Shown in pieces: positions 16,725 through 29,568 of a stretch of DNA of 64,000 bases. The notes beneath the pieces are model-generated. The model ran no database searches. It was not told the DNA's origin and worked only from the letters and a program-made list of their open reading frames with translations. Location of the stretch: positions 1 to 64,000 of the forward strand of contig FUHX01000077.1 of assembly GCA_900163555.1 (NCBI GenBank), in the 5' to 3' direction. A program made the translations under genes and the position numbers. This stretch comes from Actinomycetales bacterium JB111. Its GTDB lineage: Bacteria; Actinomycetota; Actinomycetes; Actinomycetales; Actinomycetaceae. How positions within the stretch are numbered: the first letter of the stretch is position 1; every line of letters starts with the position of its first letter.

Positions 16725-18668
16725 ATGAGCGACGACGCCGTTCCCCACGTCCGCCCCTACGGGACCTGGCCGTGGCCGGTCCCGGTCAATCGCCTCACGA
16801 CGGGCACCCGGATCATGGAGCCGCGCGTCGACGACCGCGGCGCCTGGTGGACGGAGCTCCGGCCCGCCGAGGGCGGGCGCACCGCCCTCGTCCACCGCCC
16901 GATCGAGGGAGAGGTCACCGACCGCGCCGTCCTCCTTCCCGAAGGGAACCCGCCCGACGTCGGCACGGACGTCCACGGCTACGGCGGGCTCGCGTACGCG
17001 GTCGGCGCGGGCGTCGTCGTCGTGTCGCACCGCGCCGACTCGCGCCTGTACGCCTCGGTGGACACCGCTCAGCTCGAACCCCTCACGCCCGCCGACGGTT
17101 CCGCCTGGGGCGACCTGGAGATCGACACCGAGCACGACCGCGTGCTCGCGGTCCGGTCGACGCCCTCCCCGGAGGGCGGCCACCGCGCCCAGATCGTCGC
17201 GGTCCCGCTGGACGGGTCGGCCGCGGAGGACCCGGACATCCTCGACGTCCTCGTCGACGACCGCGACTTCCTCACCTCCCCCCGCCTCAGCGCGGACGGC
17301 CGCACGCTGGCCTGGGTGGCCTGGGACCACCCCGACATGCCGTGGACGGGCGGCGAGGTGTGGGTCTCGCAGCTCGACGACGAAGGCCGGGTGCTCGAGC
17401 CGCGCCGCATCGCCGGCGGGCAGGGCGTCGCGGCGGCGCAACCGGTGTGGACGTCGACGGGCGACCTCGTGCACTCCGACGACTCCACCGGGTGGCAGAA
17501 CCTGTACCGCACGGAGGACCCCGTCGGAGACGCGCCGAGGCGCCGCGCCCTGCACCCCGTGGAGGCCGAGTTCTCCCCGCCCCAGTGGGGGCTCGGCCCC
17601 CGCACCGTCGCCGAGCTGGACGACGAGCACCTCGTCGCGACCTGGTCGACCGAGAACCGCTGGCACCTCGGCACCGTCAGGCTGGGCAACGGCGAGACGG
17701 AGGAATGGGTCACCGGGCTGGAGGCCACGGGGCCGGTCGCGGCGGGCTTCGGCCGCGTCCTCGCCGTGCTCGCGGGCAGCGACCGCCCGGCCGCGCTGTA
17801 CGAGCTGAAGGTCGGCGCGGGGCGCTGGGAGCTCCTCGCGGGCGACTCCGCAGGCCCGCTCGCGCCCGGCGACGTCTCGCACGCCCGGTCGATGACCTGG
17901 CGGGGCGAGGACGGCGAGGAGGTGCACGGCTTCTTCTACCCGCCGACCTCCGAGCGCTACTCGGGTCCCGCGGACGCCGCTCCTCCGCTCGTCGTCGTCA
18001 ACCACGGCGGGCCCACCTCGGCCACGAACGCGACGTTCAGCGGGGACATCCAGATGTTCACCACCCGCGGCTGCGCGGTCCTCGACGTCAACTACCGCGG
18101 CTCCACGGGGCGCGGACGCGCGTACGCCGACCGGCTGGACGGCCAGTGGGGCGTCGTCGACGTCGCGGACGTGGTCTCGGGCGCGAGGCACGTGGCCGAG
18201 CTCGGGCTCGTCGACCCCAGGCGCATGGCGGTCCGCGGCCAGTCGGCCGGGGGGTACACGACGCTCGCGGCGCTGGCCTTCGCCGCCACGTTCTCCGCCG
18301 GGATCTCGCGCTACGGGATCGGCGACCTGCGCACGCTCGCGAGCGGCACCCACGAGTTCGAGTCGCGGTACCTCGATCGCCTCGTCGGGCCGCTGCCGGG
18401 CGCGGAGCAGACGTACGAGGACCGCTCCCCGCTCAGGCACGTCGAGCGCATCACCGCCCCCGTGCTGCTCCTCCAGGGCACGGAGGACACCGTGGTGCCG
18501 CCGGACCAGGCCCGCGGGGTCGCCGAGGCGATCACCGCGCGCGGCGGGGACGCGGAGCTCGTCCTGCTCGAGGGCGAGGGCCACGGGTTCCGCTCGACCG
18601 CCGCGATCGTGAAGGCGGCTGAAGCGGAGGCCGACTTCCTCGCCCGGGTGTGGGAGCTCGACCGGTAG
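16725..18668 (+). CDS. S9 family prolyl oligopeptidase-type serine peptidase
   Basis: The 647-residue cytoplasmic peptidase has an N-terminal seven-bladed beta-propeller region (about 1-390, with [20 protein letters not shown]) that gates the active site. The alpha/beta hydrolase domain carries the nucleophile Ser507 in GQSAGG, the catalytic Asp in GTEDTVVPP near 588 and the His in EGEGHGF near 620. No signal peptide is visible. Homologues of this type (DPP-IV/acylaminoacyl peptidase-like, S9C) trim short peptides. It stands alone, convergent with the serpin lipoprotein gene. Confidence 0.93.
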   Translation: MSDDAVPHVRPYGTWPWPVPVNRLTTGTRIMEPRVDDRGAWWTELRPAEGGRTALVHRPIEGEVTDRAVLLPEGNPPDVGTDVHGYGGLAYAVGAGVVVVSHRADSRLYASVDTAQLEPLTPADGSAWGDLEIDTEHDRVLAVRSTPSPEGGHRAQIVAVPLDGSAAEDPDILDVLVDDRDFLTSPRLSADGRTLAWVAWDHPDMPWTGGEVWVSQLDDEGRVLEPRRIAGGQGVAAAQPVWTSTGDLVHSDDSTGWQNLYRTEDPVGDAPRRRALHPVEAEFSPPQWGLGPRTVAELDDEHLVATWSTENRWHLGTVRLGNGETEEWVTGLEATGPVAAGFGRVLAVLAGSDRPAALYELKVGAGRWELLAGDSAGPLAPGDVSHARSMTWRGEDGEEVHGFFYPPTSERYSGPADAAPPLVVVNHGGPTSATNATFSGDIQMFTTRGCAVLDVNYRGSTGRGRAYADRLDGQWGVVDVADVVSGARHVAELGLVDPRRMAVRGQSAGGYTTLAALAFAATFSAGISRYGIGDLRTLASGTHEFESRYLDRLVGPLPGAEQTYEDRSPLRHVERITAPVLLLQGTEDTVVPPDQARGVAEAITARGGDAELVLLEGEGHGFRSTAAIVKAAEAEADFLARVWELDR

Positions 18669-18699
18669 GTCGCGTCGGAGGGAGCACCGACCCGATGGG

Positions 18700-20124
18700 C
18701 TACTCGGCCCCGTCCTCGTCCGGGCGCGGGTCGTCGATGAGTCCGTGGAAGAGCACCCAGTCGGTACCCGTGTCCACGATCCGCACCGCGAACGGCCGGT
18801 CGACGGTCAGCTCCTCGACCCGCTCGGGCGGCTGGACGGCACTCTCGGTCACGGCGATCTCCGTGACCGCGGCGGCGACGACCCCCTCCTCGGAGATCTG
18901 CAGCCGCGCCTGCTGGAGGGCCTGGTCGACGGCGTAGCCGGAGCCGGCGAGCATGCCGCTGAGGTCCGGCGCCGGGCCGAAGAGGTCCACGACGCCGCTC
19001 GACTCCAGGGCACCCGCCAGGCCGAACTCGGTCTCGACGTCGACGCGCGGCAGGGCGAGGTCCACGGTGGCCGCCTCGCGGGCGTCGGAGTCCTGCGCGC
19101 CGATCTCGGCCCACTGCTCGGCGGTGATGTCGACCGGCGCGCTGCCCTCGGCGGGCAGGACGACCTGGAGGGCGAGACCGCCCGCGAGGTCGAGCTCGAC
19201 GCCGCGGTGGCCGTCGACCTCGATGTACGTCATCGGCGACTCGTCGTGCATCGTCGGCACCTGGACGGTCTCCCCGTCGGCGAGGTGGAAGTCGTCGTCG
19301 GTGGTGGCGTCCTCGGCGAAGCTGCTCAGCCACGCGGAGGCGACGAGGACGGCGTCCTGCACCACGAGGACGGGGTCGGTCGACGCGTCGATGCCGGACT
19401 CGGGGATGAGGCCGCCGGTGTTGAGGTCGACCCAGGAGTCGAGCACGTCCTGCATCTCCTCGACGCTCCCGGTGGAGACGGCCTGGGCGCCGAGCCGGTA
19501 GGCGATCGTGTCGAGCCACTCCTGCTCCGGCTGGACGCCGTCGGCCAGCACCACCTGGTTGGCCATGTGCACGAGGCCCGTCTCGGGGATCGGGTCCAGG
19601 ACGATGTCCTCCGGGTCGACGTCGAGGTCCTCCAGGTCCGCGCGCAGGGCCTGGATCGCCTCGAGGACCGAGTCGGTCTCGCCGCCGATCGCGTCCTCGA
19701 TCTCGGACAGGGTGGTCCCGCCGGAGCCGGCTGCCATGATCGCCAGGGCGGTCGTCAGGCTCGCGGGCGAGACGACGATCGTGCCGCCATCGGCCTCGGG
19801 GTCGCCCACGACCGAGCTCGCGACCTCGACGGCGAGGTCGGAGTTCGCCGCGAGGTAGGCGTCGAGCCCGCCCGCGTCCTCCACGGCCACCGGCTGGGGC
19901 TGGCCGTCCGGCTGCCCGTCCGGCGTGAGCACGCCGCCCGCCGCGGACGATCCCGAGCCGCCCGACGGTGTCTCTCCCGAGGGCGCCTCGCCCGAGGGCG
20001 TCTCGCCGCCGGGCCCCTGCGACGTCGGATCGGTCGCATCGTCCTCCCCGCCCGAGGTGCACGCGGCGAGCGCGAGAAGGGGCAGGGCGGCGAGGGCGGC
20101 GGTCGTGCGGGCTCGTCGGGTCAT
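18700..20124 (-). CDS. Serpin family lipoprotein (protease inhibitor-like)
   Basis: The 474-residue exported protein has a signal peptide and lipobox (LLALAAC, Cys22), then a Gly/Ser/Glu/Pro-rich linker to about residue 75. The serpin fold shows [32 protein letters not shown] (the NxxTxGxI breach region) and [15 protein letters not shown]. The hinge of the reactive-centre loop reads [14 protein letters not shown]: the Glu-Glu-Gly and small-residue run of inhibitory serpins are kept, though the usual P14 Thr is Val. FHGLIDDP matches the C-terminal strand. ATG 20124 is chosen (TACTCT 8 nt upstream could be a leaderless -10); a GTG two codons earlier is the alternative. The inhibited protease cannot be predicted. 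Confidence 0.88.
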   Translation of the reverse strand: MTRRARTTAALAALPLLALAACTSGGEDDATDPTSQGPGGETPSGEAPSGETPSGGSGSSAAGGVLTPDGQPDGQPQPVAVEDAGGLDAYLAANSDLAVEVASSVVGDPEADGGTIVVSPASLTTALAIMAAGSGGTTLSEIEDAIGGETDSVLEAIQALRADLEDLDVDPEDIVLDPIPETGLVHMANQVVLADGVQPEQEWLDTIAYRLGAQAVSTGSVEEMQDVLDSWVDLNTGGLIPESGIDASTDPVLVVQDAVLVASAWLSSFAEDATTDDDFHLADGETVQVPTMHDESPMTYIEVDGHRGVELDLAGGLALQVVLPAEGSAPVDITAEQWAEIGAQDSDAREAATVDLALPRVDVETEFGLAGALESSGVVDLFGPAPDLSGMLAGSGYAVDQALQQARLQISEEGVVAAAVTEIAVTESAVQPPERVEELTVDRPFAVRIVDTGTDWVLFHGLIDDPRPDEDGAE

Positions 20125-20250
20125 GGTCACCGAGAGTATCCGCAGCGGACCGCCCAGGGACGCCGCGTCGAGTTCTGGTCCGCCGACTATGCTCGGCGTC
20201 CCGGTACGCGCGGGCCGGGGCGTTCAGACGCGCCGCGCGAGGGAGGCGAC

Positions 20251-21120
20251 ATGGACATCGTCGAGCGGCTCAGCGATCTGCGGTCCCACAGCGGCGAGAT
20301 CCTGTGCGTGCTGGCGGAGCGCGAGGACGACGAGCTGACGGTCGAGGCGACGCGGACGCTCGGCCTGCACCTCCCGCCGCCCGATCCGCGCGGGTACCGC
20401 CACCCGAGCGCGCACGTGAAGGACGGGCAGGTCGGGCTGGTGCTCATGGTGCTCACCGAGGACCGCGAGCAGTCCCCGCTGCACCTGTACGCGAACGACC
20501 GCGGCCTGGTCGCGCTCGGCACCGCGGACGCGCGCCGGGTCGTGGCCGAGGCGCTGTCGGAGCCGCCGGGGGACACGTTGACGGCCGTCGTCGAGGTCGT
20601 GATGGCGGTCGCCCGCCGCTGCGAGGAGGCGCTGGACCAGATCGAGGACGACAGTCAGGAGCTGCAGGCAGCGGCCACGGGGTACACGTCCTCGCCGCAG
20701 CGCCGGACCATGGGTCGCCTCCGTGCCGAGCTGTTCCGGATCGGCGAGACGCAGGCGGCCCAGCGCAACCTGCTCTCGCTCGACGAGGAGCTCGCGCAGA
20801 CGGTCGGCCGCGAGCATCAGCGCCTCATCGCCCGGGCCGCGACCGCCTTCGGCGCGAACCACTCGATGACGACCCGGCTGTACGCCATGCTCGGGGACGT
20901 GCTGAACGAGCAGGACAGCGTCGTCTCCGAGCGGCTCACGCTCGTGGCGACGATCTTCCTGCCGCTCACCCTCGTCACGGGGTTCTTCGGCATGAACTTC
21001 CAGTGGATGGTGGACGGCCTCGGGACCCTGCCGGCGTTCCTCGTGCTCGGCCTCCTCTTCCCGGCCGCGATGACGGTCGCCACCCTCCTCCTCGTCCGGC
21101 GGCTCACCCGCTCGGCGTGA
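20251..21120 (+). CDS. CorA-family divalent metal ion (Mg2+/Co2+) transporter
   Basis: The 289-residue protein has a mostly alpha-helical cytoplasmic domain ending in the long stalk helix (LSLDEELAQTVGREHQRLIARAA), then two C-terminal transmembrane helices. The selectivity motif GMN is at about 247-249 (GFFGMNFQWM), and TLVATIFLPLTLVTG is the typical TM1. At 289 residues it is on the short side, with a reduced N-terminal domain. The start ATG 20251 has GGGAGG 5-10 nt upstream; TATGCT at 20188-20193 is a likely -10. It would form a homopentamer. Substrate specificity is inferred only from the GMN motif. Confidence 0.92.
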   Translation: MDIVERLSDLRSHSGEILCVLAEREDDELTVEATRTLGLHLPPPDPRGYRHPSAHVKDGQVGLVLMVLTEDREQSPLHLYANDRGLVALGTADARRVVAEALSEPPGDTLTAVVEVVMAVARRCEEALDQIEDDSQELQAAATGYTSSPQRRTMGRLRAELFRIGETQAAQRNLLSLDEELAQTVGREHQRLIARAATAFGANHSMTTRLYAMLGDVLNEQDSVVSERLTLVATIFLPLTLVTGFFGMNFQWMVDGLGTLPAFLVLGLLFPAAMTVATLLLVRRLTRSA

Positions 21121-21131
21121 GTCCCGGCGTC

Positions 21132-22172
21132 CTACCTGCGCCCGTCCGCGGGCGGTGACGGCGTCGGCTCGTACCAGGCGGGCAGGGGCTGCGGCCTCAG
21201 GTCGGCGGGGTCGTCCGGGCGGGACAGCGAGAGGACGGCCTTGACGATCTCGGGTCGCCCCTCGAGATCCGCCTCGAGCGCGGCCAGCGTGGTCGCGACC
21301 TGGGACTCGGCGGCGTCGCCGGTGATGTCGACGTCCGCGGTGAGGAAGATCCGGTCCGCGCCCACCCACTCCATGTACAGGGAGCTGACGCGGGCGACGT
21401 CGTCGTGCGCCCGCAGGGCCGCGAGCACCTGGTTCCGCGCGAGCGGCGTGACGGCCTGGCCGGTGAGGAAGTCGATGTTGCGGGAGATGAGGAACAGGGC
21501 GACGTAGGCCAGCAGCAGCCCGACCGCGATCGACCCGATCGCGTCCCACATCGGGTTCCCGGTCAGCTGGTGGAGCCCGATGCCGGCCGCCGCGAGGACG
21601 ATGCCGATCAGCGCGGCCAGGTCCTCGGCGAAGACCGCCCGCAGCATCGGGTCGGACGTGGTCCTCACGTGCCGAAGCGGCGAGATCCGACGGCGACGGG
21701 CGCCCGTGGTCGTCTGCCGGAGCGCCTGCAGGAAGGAGATGCCCTCGAGGACGAAGGCGATGCCGAGCACGAGGTAGGACCACAGGAACGACGCGGCCTC
21801 GTGCTCGCCGCCGACGAGCGACTGGATCCCGTGCCAGATCGACACCGACGCGCCGACGGTGAACAGCCCGAACGCGGCGAACATCGACCACACGTAGCCG
21901 ACGCGCCCGAAGCCCACCGGGTGGGCGGCGTCGGCCGGCTTTGCCGACCTGCGCACCCCGATGAGGAGAAAGAGCTCGTTCCCGACGTCGGCCCACGAGT
22001 GGGCGGCCTCGGCCACCATCGCGGCCGATCCGGAGATCGCGGCGACGACGGACTTGGCGAGGGCGACCAGGGCGTTGGCGACGAGCGCCACCACCACGGT
22101 GAGGAGGCTCTCGCCGCCGGACTGCGCCCCGTCCGTGGTGGACGCCTCGTCCGTCCCGGATCCTTCCGACAT
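21132..22172 (-). CDS. Cation diffusion facilitator family metal efflux protein
   Basis: The 346-residue membrane protein has about six transmembrane helices: [23 protein letters not shown], then the metal-site helix [19 protein letters not shown], the [21 protein letters not shown] region, and a later [19 protein letters not shown] helix with the second Asp site. The C-terminal cytoplasmic domain ([23 protein letters not shown]) is shortened. It probably exports Zn2+, Mn2+ or similar in exchange for protons. ATG 22172 is preferred because GAGG lies 8 nt before it. Convergent with corA, only 11 bp apart, a pair of opposite-direction metal transporters. Confidence 0.9.
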   Translation of the reverse strand: MSEGSGTDEASTTDGAQSGGESLLTVVVALVANALVALAKSVVAAISGSAAMVAEAAHSWADVGNELFLLIGVRRSAKPADAAHPVGFGRVGYVWSMFAAFGLFTVGASVSIWHGIQSLVGGEHEAASFLWSYLVLGIAFVLEGISFLQALRQTTTGARRRRISPLRHVRTTSDPMLRAVFAEDLAALIGIVLAAAGIGLHQLTGNPMWDAIGSIAVGLLLAYVALFLISRNIDFLTGQAVTPLARNQVLAALRAHDDVARVSSLYMEWVGADRIFLTADVDITGDAAESQVATTLAALEADLEGRPEIVKAVLSLSRPDDPADLRPQPLPAWYEPTPSPPADGRR

Positions 22173-22218
22173 GCTCGCCGCCTCACCTACGCCGAGGCAC
22201 ACCCGAGCGCCCGCGAGG

Positions 22219-22788
22219 TCACGTGCGCACCGCCGCGCCCGGCGCGGAAGGCTGAGGATCCGCGGGATAGGTGACGACGCCGTCGGGCCCGATCGCCGCC
22301 CCGGCGGACAGCTCGGCCGCGGCCACGTTCCCGGCGCCGAGGATGTGCCGCACGGGCAGGTCCCGCGCGAGGACGTGGTCGGCGATGATCCGCCGGTGGC
22401 AGCGCCACCACACGGCCTCCGAGCACATGACGGCCGTCGGCCGCCCCCCGCCCTCCTCGATCAGGCCCGCCAGCCCGCGGGTGAACTCGGCCGAGAGCGC
22501 GTGGTCGGCGTAGTTGTGGAAGCTCCTGTTCTCCCACCACGCGTTGACCTCCGGCGGGACCTCCCGGATCCTGCCGCGCCGCCCGGTCAGCGACTCCTCG
22601 CGCCGGTAGTCGATGCCCGCGGCGTGCAGGCTCGCGGCCAGCGCGTCCGCGTCGAACTGCGGGTAGCGGGCGGAGCCGGGCAGTCGCCGCACGTCGACGA
22701 TGCCCAAGATCCCGCTCTCGCGCAGCAGTGCGAGGAGGTCGTCCGTCGAGCGGTTCGAGTGCCCGACCGTGAAGATCGGGTCACTCAT
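22219..22788 (-). CDS. DUF488 domain-containing protein
   Basis: The 189-residue cytoplasmic protein has the DUF488 hallmarks [18 protein letters not shown] (5-22), [16 protein letters not shown], and [18 protein letters not shown] (a Cys and a WRCHR motif) near 120-137. Function is unestablished; the WRCHRR segment is the best-conserved part of the family. Its start lies inside the last codons of the DUF2945 gene (8-bp overlap), so the two form an operon. ATG 22788 is the first start after the ribosome-binding region. Confidence 0.9.
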   Translation of the reverse strand: MSDPIFTVGHSNRSTDDLLALLRESGILGIVDVRRLPGSARYPQFDADALAASLHAAGIDYRREESLTGRRGRIREVPPEVNAWWENRSFHNYADHALSAEFTRGLAGLIEEGGGRPTAVMCSEAVWWRCHRRIIADHVLARDLPVRHILGAGNVAAAELSAGAAIGPDGVVTYPADPQPSAPGAAVRT

Positions 22789-22996
22789 CGACGAGCCGCA
22801 GGGCGCCGCCCCTGTGGGCCGCCACGTGATCCGTCGTGTCGCTCGCGATCTCGTACTGGGGGTCCTCCGGCGATGCCCGCCGGGCATGCCCCTTGTAGTC
22901 GAAGTCCGCCGTGTGCACCTTCGTCACGGTGCCCGAGACGTGTCCGGCCTCCGAGTTCCACGTGACGTGGTCCCCGACCTCGAACCGATGCGACAT
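22781..22996 (-). CDS. DUF2945 (HVA1-like) small protein
   Basis: This 71-residue protein, MSHRFEVGDHVTWNSEAG..., has the DUF2945 pattern: GDHVTWNSEAGHVSGTV, followed by VHTADFDYKGHARRASPEDPQYEI. It is an SH3/KOW-like small beta barrel; function is unknown, though it is often near DUF488 and stress genes. A strong GAGGAGGTGG ribosome-binding sequence decides ATG 22996 over the upstream alternative. The 3' end overlaps the DUF488 start by 8 bp. Confidence 0.88.
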   Translation of the reverse strand: MSHRFEVGDHVTWNSEAGHVSGTVTKVHTADFDYKGHARRASPEDPQYEIASDTTDHVAAHRGGALRLVDE

Positions 22997-23164
22997 GTGC
23001 ACCACCTCCTCGCTCCCCCGCCACGTTACGCCCCCGGCCGCGCCACGCATCCCGGAACGCTACAGGAGCGCCGGGCCCCGGTCGGAACGAGAGATCTCGC
23101 TCCACCCGGTGACCCGACGCTCCCGTCGAGGTGCGTGCGGACGTACTGTCCGCCGGCGCCTGCG

Positions 23165-25963
<2,799 letters not shown>

Positions 25964-26053
25964 GTGCACTCCTCGTCCTCAAGGTGCCGGTGCCCTGTTC
26001 CGGCAGCCATCACATCGTGGCACGACGACAGGATCCCGTCGCCTCCACCGATT

Positions 26054-26071
26054 TATCTCGACATCAAGATA
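26054..26071. promoter_or_regulatory. Imperfect 18-bp palindrome upstream of acnA (operator candidate)
   Basis: The sequence TATCTCGACATCAAGATA has half-sites TATCTYGA and TCRAGATA. It stands out as AT-rich in a GC-rich context and lies 91-108 bp upstream of acnA. The form resembles MarR-family operators; in Streptomyces the MarR-type TamR is known to control aconitase. Assignment to a TamR-like protein is inference, and no such regulator is in the window. Confidence 0.5.
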
Positions 26072-26153
26072 CTTCCTGACGGAGTGTCCTGTCCACCGGG
26101 ACGCGCGCACGCGGGCGTGAGATACCTCCCGGCGACGCGACCCGCGCAGGTCC

Positions 26154-27572
26154 TCAGGCCGGCACGAGCGCGGCGACGACCTCGAGGTGGTGCGTGTGCG
26201 GGAACAGGTCCAGGGCGACGATCCGCTCGACGACGTAGCCCGCCTCGGCAGCCGACGCCAGGTCGCGGGCGAGCGCGGCCGGGTCGCACGCGACGTGCAC
26301 GATGCGACGCGGGGCGAGCGCGGCCACCGCGGAGACGACCTCGTCGCGCGCGCCGCTGCGCGGCGGATCCAGCACGACGACGCCGCCCGGCCTCCAGTCG
26401 TCCTCCTCCCCCAGCGCCGCGACCGAGCGCCCGGTGACGGCCCCGGCGAGCGTGCGGACCGACGCGTGGTCGATCGCGTCGGCCGCGCTGCGCACGGCGT
26501 CCACGTCACCCTCGAGGCTGAGGACCGCTCCGCCCTGCCCGACCGCCTCGCCGATCGCCTTGGTGAGCAGCCCCGCGCCGGAATAGAGCTCGACGACCGC
26601 GGACCCGGCCAGGGAGGCCGTCACGCGCCCCGCACGGTCCGGGTCGCCGCCCTCGCCCGCCAGTGCCGCGGGGTCGGGGTCGATGCCGGCGGCGAGCGCG
26701 AGCACCGACTCCACCAGCGCGGCGGGCGCCGAGGTGTGCACCTGCCAGAAGCCGGCGTCGTCGAGCGCGTGGTCGAGGGGACCGAACATGGTCTCCACGC
26801 GCTCGGCCACGCGCCCGGAGGTCACGGGCGAGCCCGGGACCGCGCGGCCGTCGACGAGGAGGCGGGCGACGCCGTCGGGCGACGGGCCCGACCCGACGAC
26901 CGCCCGGAGGCGGGCGCCGGGCCGCAGGGAGTCCAGCGCGAGGATCTCCTCGACCGGCAGGCGCGGGTCGGCCAGCGGCAGGGCTGTGACGGGCAGGACC
27001 ACGTCGCTGCGGTACCGGTGCATGCCGGGCCGGCCGTCGGCGGTGACGGTGAGGTCGATGCGGGTGCGCGTGCCGCCCTCGGTCCCCGGGCCGACGGGGA
27101 GGACGCGAAGGGAGCCGGCGGCCGCCTCGGCGTCGGCGGCGATCCGTTCGCCGCCGATGCGGCGCAGGCTCTCGGCGAGGACGTCGGACTTCCAGTCGCG
27201 CTGCGCGGCCGGGCGCAGGTGGCCGAGCTCGGCCCCGCCGATGCCGCCGGGGCCGGCCTCGGGCCAGACGTGCGGGACGCGGTCGGCGGACGGGTCGAGG
27301 ACCTCGACCGCGTCCGCGAACCAGACCTTCGAGCGCTTCGCGGTCACGGCGAGGCGCACGCTCTCGCCGGGCGCGGCGTGCCGGACGAACGTGACGACGT
27401 CGCCGACCCGGGCCACCGTGAACCCTCCGTGCGCGGGTGCTCCGACCGTGACGGGCGCGTCGACGGGCTCCGGGGTCATCTCGGCGGGGCGGTTCCGGCG
27501 CGATCCTCCGCCCGGTCCCGGGCGTCGGCCTCGGCGGGCGCGGTTCCCGCGTCCGGGGGTTCTCTCAGGCAT
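26154..27572 (-). CDS. TRAM-domain class I SAM-dependent RNA methyltransferase (TrmA/RlmD-like)
   Basis: The 472-residue protein has a basic Arg/Gly-rich N-terminus (about 1-35), a TRAM domain (GGFTVARVGDVVTFVRHAAPG) and a methyltransferase fold. SAM binding is at VELYSGAGLLTKAIGEAVG, motif IV is VVLDPPRSGA, and the catalytic Cys lies in HVACDPAALARDL. It methylates uridine C5 in rRNA or tRNA by family analogy. No CxxxxxCxxC iron-sulfur motif is visible. It starts inside the last codons of the APC permease gene (8-bp overlap) and is 190 bp from acnA. Confidence 0.9.
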   Translation of the reverse strand: MPERTPGRGNRARRGRRPGPGGGSRRNRPAEMTPEPVDAPVTVGAPAHGGFTVARVGDVVTFVRHAAPGESVRLAVTAKRSKVWFADAVEVLDPSADRVPHVWPEAGPGGIGGAELGHLRPAAQRDWKSDVLAESLRRIGGERIAADAEAAAGSLRVLPVGPGTEGGTRTRIDLTVTADGRPGMHRYRSDVVLPVTALPLADPRLPVEEILALDSLRPGARLRAVVGSGPSPDGVARLLVDGRAVPGSPVTSGRVAERVETMFGPLDHALDDAGFWQVHTSAPAALVESVLALAAGIDPDPAALAGEGGDPDRAGRVTASLAGSAVVELYSGAGLLTKAIGEAVGQGGAVLSLEGDVDAVRSAADAIDHASVRTLAGAVTGRSVAALGEEDDWRPGGVVVLDPPRSGARDEVVSAVAALAPRRIVHVACDPAALARDLASAAEAGYVVERIVALDLFPHTHHLEVVAALVPA

Positions 27573-29535
27573 CGTGATCCTTCGCGTGGGCGACGTCGGC
27601 GGTGGCCAGCTGGAAGGGTACCGAGGAGACGACGACCCCCGGCACCTGGCGCAGCCGCGCCTGGAGGCGACGGGCCGACGCGTTGTGCAGGATCCGCTGC
27701 CACGGGTGCCGGACCACGTACTCCGGCAGGTACACGACGACGACCTCGCGCGGGGAGGACCGGCGGACCGCCGCGACGTGCTCGAGGAGGGGGTGCAGCA
27801 TGTCGCCGTCGGGCGCGTGCAGGAAGGTGAGAGGGACGGGCACGCCGGCGGCCCGCCACTGGGCGCGCAGCCGGGCGGACTCGGCGGTGTCCAGCTCGAC
27901 CGCCACGCACTCGAGCGTCGAGGGACGGGTGGCGCGGGCATAGGCGATTGCGCGCACGGTCGGCTGGTCGAGCCGCGCGACGTGCACGAGGGCGTGGACG
28001 CGCGCGGGCAGGGCGGCGAGCCGTGCGTCGTCGGGGACGGCGAGCCGACGGCGGACATCCGCGTAGTGCATGCGGGTGAGCGCCATGAGCGCGACGCCGA
28101 CCGCGAGGACGAGGAGGCTCACCCACGCCCCGCGGGTGAGCTTGGTCATCAGCGCGATGACGAGGACGAGCGAGGTGAGCACGAGGCCGAGGGCGTTGAT
28201 CCTGCGCGAGCTGCGTGCCGCCCGGCGTGCCTTCCGGTCCTGCTCGACGTGCAGGACGGTCGTCCAGTGCCGCACCATCCCGGCCTGGGAGAGCGTGAAG
28301 GAGATGAAGACGCCGACCAGGTACAGGGCGATGAGCCGCACGACGTCCGCCTGCGCGACCCACACGATGACGGCCGAGCCGACCGCGAGGGCGATGATGC
28401 CGTTCGCGACCGAGACGCGGTTGCCGCGCATCCACAGGTGGCGGGGCAGGAGCTCGTCCTTGGCGAGCTGACCGGCCAGCCGCGGGAAGCGGTGGAAGAC
28501 GGTCATCGCGGCGATGAGCAGGATCGCGGCGGTGAGCACGGCGACGACGGCGGGCAGCACCTCGCCGCCGAGGACGGCCTGGGCCACCTGATGGAGCACC
28601 GGGTCCTGGTGGTAGTTCTCCCCGACTGGTGCGCCGGAGACCCGCAGCTGCTGAGCGGGATCGGCGACCACCCGGACGTCCGTGACGCGCGCGAGCCACA
28701 GCACCGACATGAGCAGGATCGACGCGATCGCGCCGAGCATGACGAGGGTGAGTGCGGCGTTCGCCGCGCGCGGCCGGCGGAAGGTGGGCACCGCCGTCGT
28801 GATGGTCTCGACGCCCGTGAGGGCGACGGCGCCGGAGGAGAACGCGCGCAGGACGAGGAAGGCGCCGCCGATCGTCGCGAGGGCCTCGTCGTGCGCGGGG
28901 ACGGGCACGACCTCCAGCCCGGCCGACTGCGCGGCCGGCAGCCCGCCGAGCGCGAGCTCGCGCACCGCCCCGACGACGGCCAGCAGGCCGATGGAGACCA
29001 TGAACAGCTGGCCGACGACGGCGAGGAGGCGGCCGCTGCTCGCGCGGCCGGCCAGGGCGACGGTCGCGAGGACTGCGATCAGACCGACGGCGAGCGGGAC
29101 CCGGTACGCCTGCAGCGGGGCGAGAACGCTCGTGACGTAGGTGGTCGCCGACGAGACGGACACGGCGACCGTGAGGAGGTAGTCGAGCAGGATCGCGGCC
29201 GCGACGACGAGGCCGGCGCCGGCCCCGAGGTTGCGGGTGACGACCTCGTAGTCCCCGCCGCCGGAGGGGTAGGCGTGGACGGTCTGCCGGTAGGACAGGG
29301 TGACCACGACCATGACGACGACGACCGCGAGCCCCACGACCGGGGACAGTGCCGTAGCCGGCACGCCCGCGAGCGCGAGCGTCAGGAGGATCTCGTCCGG
29401 CGCGTAGGCGATCGACGACAGCGCGTCCGACGCGAGCACCGGGAGCGCGACCCGCTTGCGCACGGGGCGGTCCACGATGTGCGTGGGCGGGGCCTGGCGG
29501 TCGGCTGCCGCGACAGATTGCCGGTTCGATCGCAC
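27565..29535 (-). CDS. APC-superfamily amino acid/cation permease
   Basis: The 656-residue membrane protein opens with VRKRVALPVLASDALSSIAYAPDEIL, the start typical of actinobacterial APC permeases neighbouring trkA genes. About twelve transmembrane helices follow (residues 40-490), with SYRQTVHAYPSGGGDYEVV and SGAVALTGVETITTAVPTF motifs, then a soluble C-terminal domain of about 160 residues (VYLPEYVVRHPWQRILHN). GTG 29535 is supported by TAGCAT 7 nt upstream (leaderless). Divergence from two TrkA-type proteins makes K+ uptake one plausible role; amino acid transport is the other. Confidence 0.88.
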   Translation of the reverse strand: MRSNRQSVAAADRQAPPTHIVDRPVRKRVALPVLASDALSSIAYAPDEILLTLALAGVPATALSPVVGLAVVVVMVVVTLSYRQTVHAYPSGGGDYEVVTRNLGAGAGLVVAAAILLDYLLTVAVSVSSATTYVTSVLAPLQAYRVPLAVGLIAVLATVALAGRASSGRLLAVVGQLFMVSIGLLAVVGAVRELALGGLPAAQSAGLEVVPVPAHDEALATIGGAFLVLRAFSSGAVALTGVETITTAVPTFRRPRAANAALTLVMLGAIASILLMSVLWLARVTDVRVVADPAQQLRVSGAPVGENYHQDPVLHQVAQAVLGGEVLPAVVAVLTAAILLIAAMTVFHRFPRLAGQLAKDELLPRHLWMRGNRVSVANGIIALAVGSAVIVWVAQADVVRLIALYLVGVFISFTLSQAGMVRHWTTVLHVEQDRKARRAARSSRRINALGLVLTSLVLVIALMTKLTRGAWVSLLVLAVGVALMALTRMHYADVRRRLAVPDDARLAALPARVHALVHVARLDQPTVRAIAYARATRPSTLECVAVELDTAESARLRAQWRAAGVPVPLTFLHAPDGDMLHPLLEHVAAVRRSSPREVVVVYLPEYVVRHPWQRILHNASARRLQARLRQVPGVVVSSVPFQLATADVAHAKDHDA

Positions 29536-29542
29536 GCCGCCG

Positions 29543-29561
29543 ATGCTAGACCCGGTAGCGT
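29543..29561. promoter_or_regulatory. Back-to-back leaderless -10 elements of APC permease and trkA genes
   Basis: The two start codons are separated by only 33 bp (29536-29568). On the minus strand TAGCAT (29543-29548) ends 7 nt before GTG 29535; on the plus strand TAGCGT (29556-29561) ends 7 nt before GTG 29569. The -10 boxes are 7 bp apart, so each -35 region lies in the coding sequence of the other gene. Confidence 0.7.
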
Positions 29562-29568
29562 CTGCCCC

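Noticed and set aside
14685-18584. 1299-residue extended minus-strand reading of dxs
   Set aside because: The family N-terminus and ribosome-binding site are at 16610; sequence beyond it is antisense to the S9 peptidase gene.
22997-23164. tRNA or small RNA gene between DUF2945 and acnA
   Set aside because: No cloverleaf or T-loop GGTTCGANTCC sequence; only a weak 6-bp hairpin at 23137-23153 that may help end acnA transcription.
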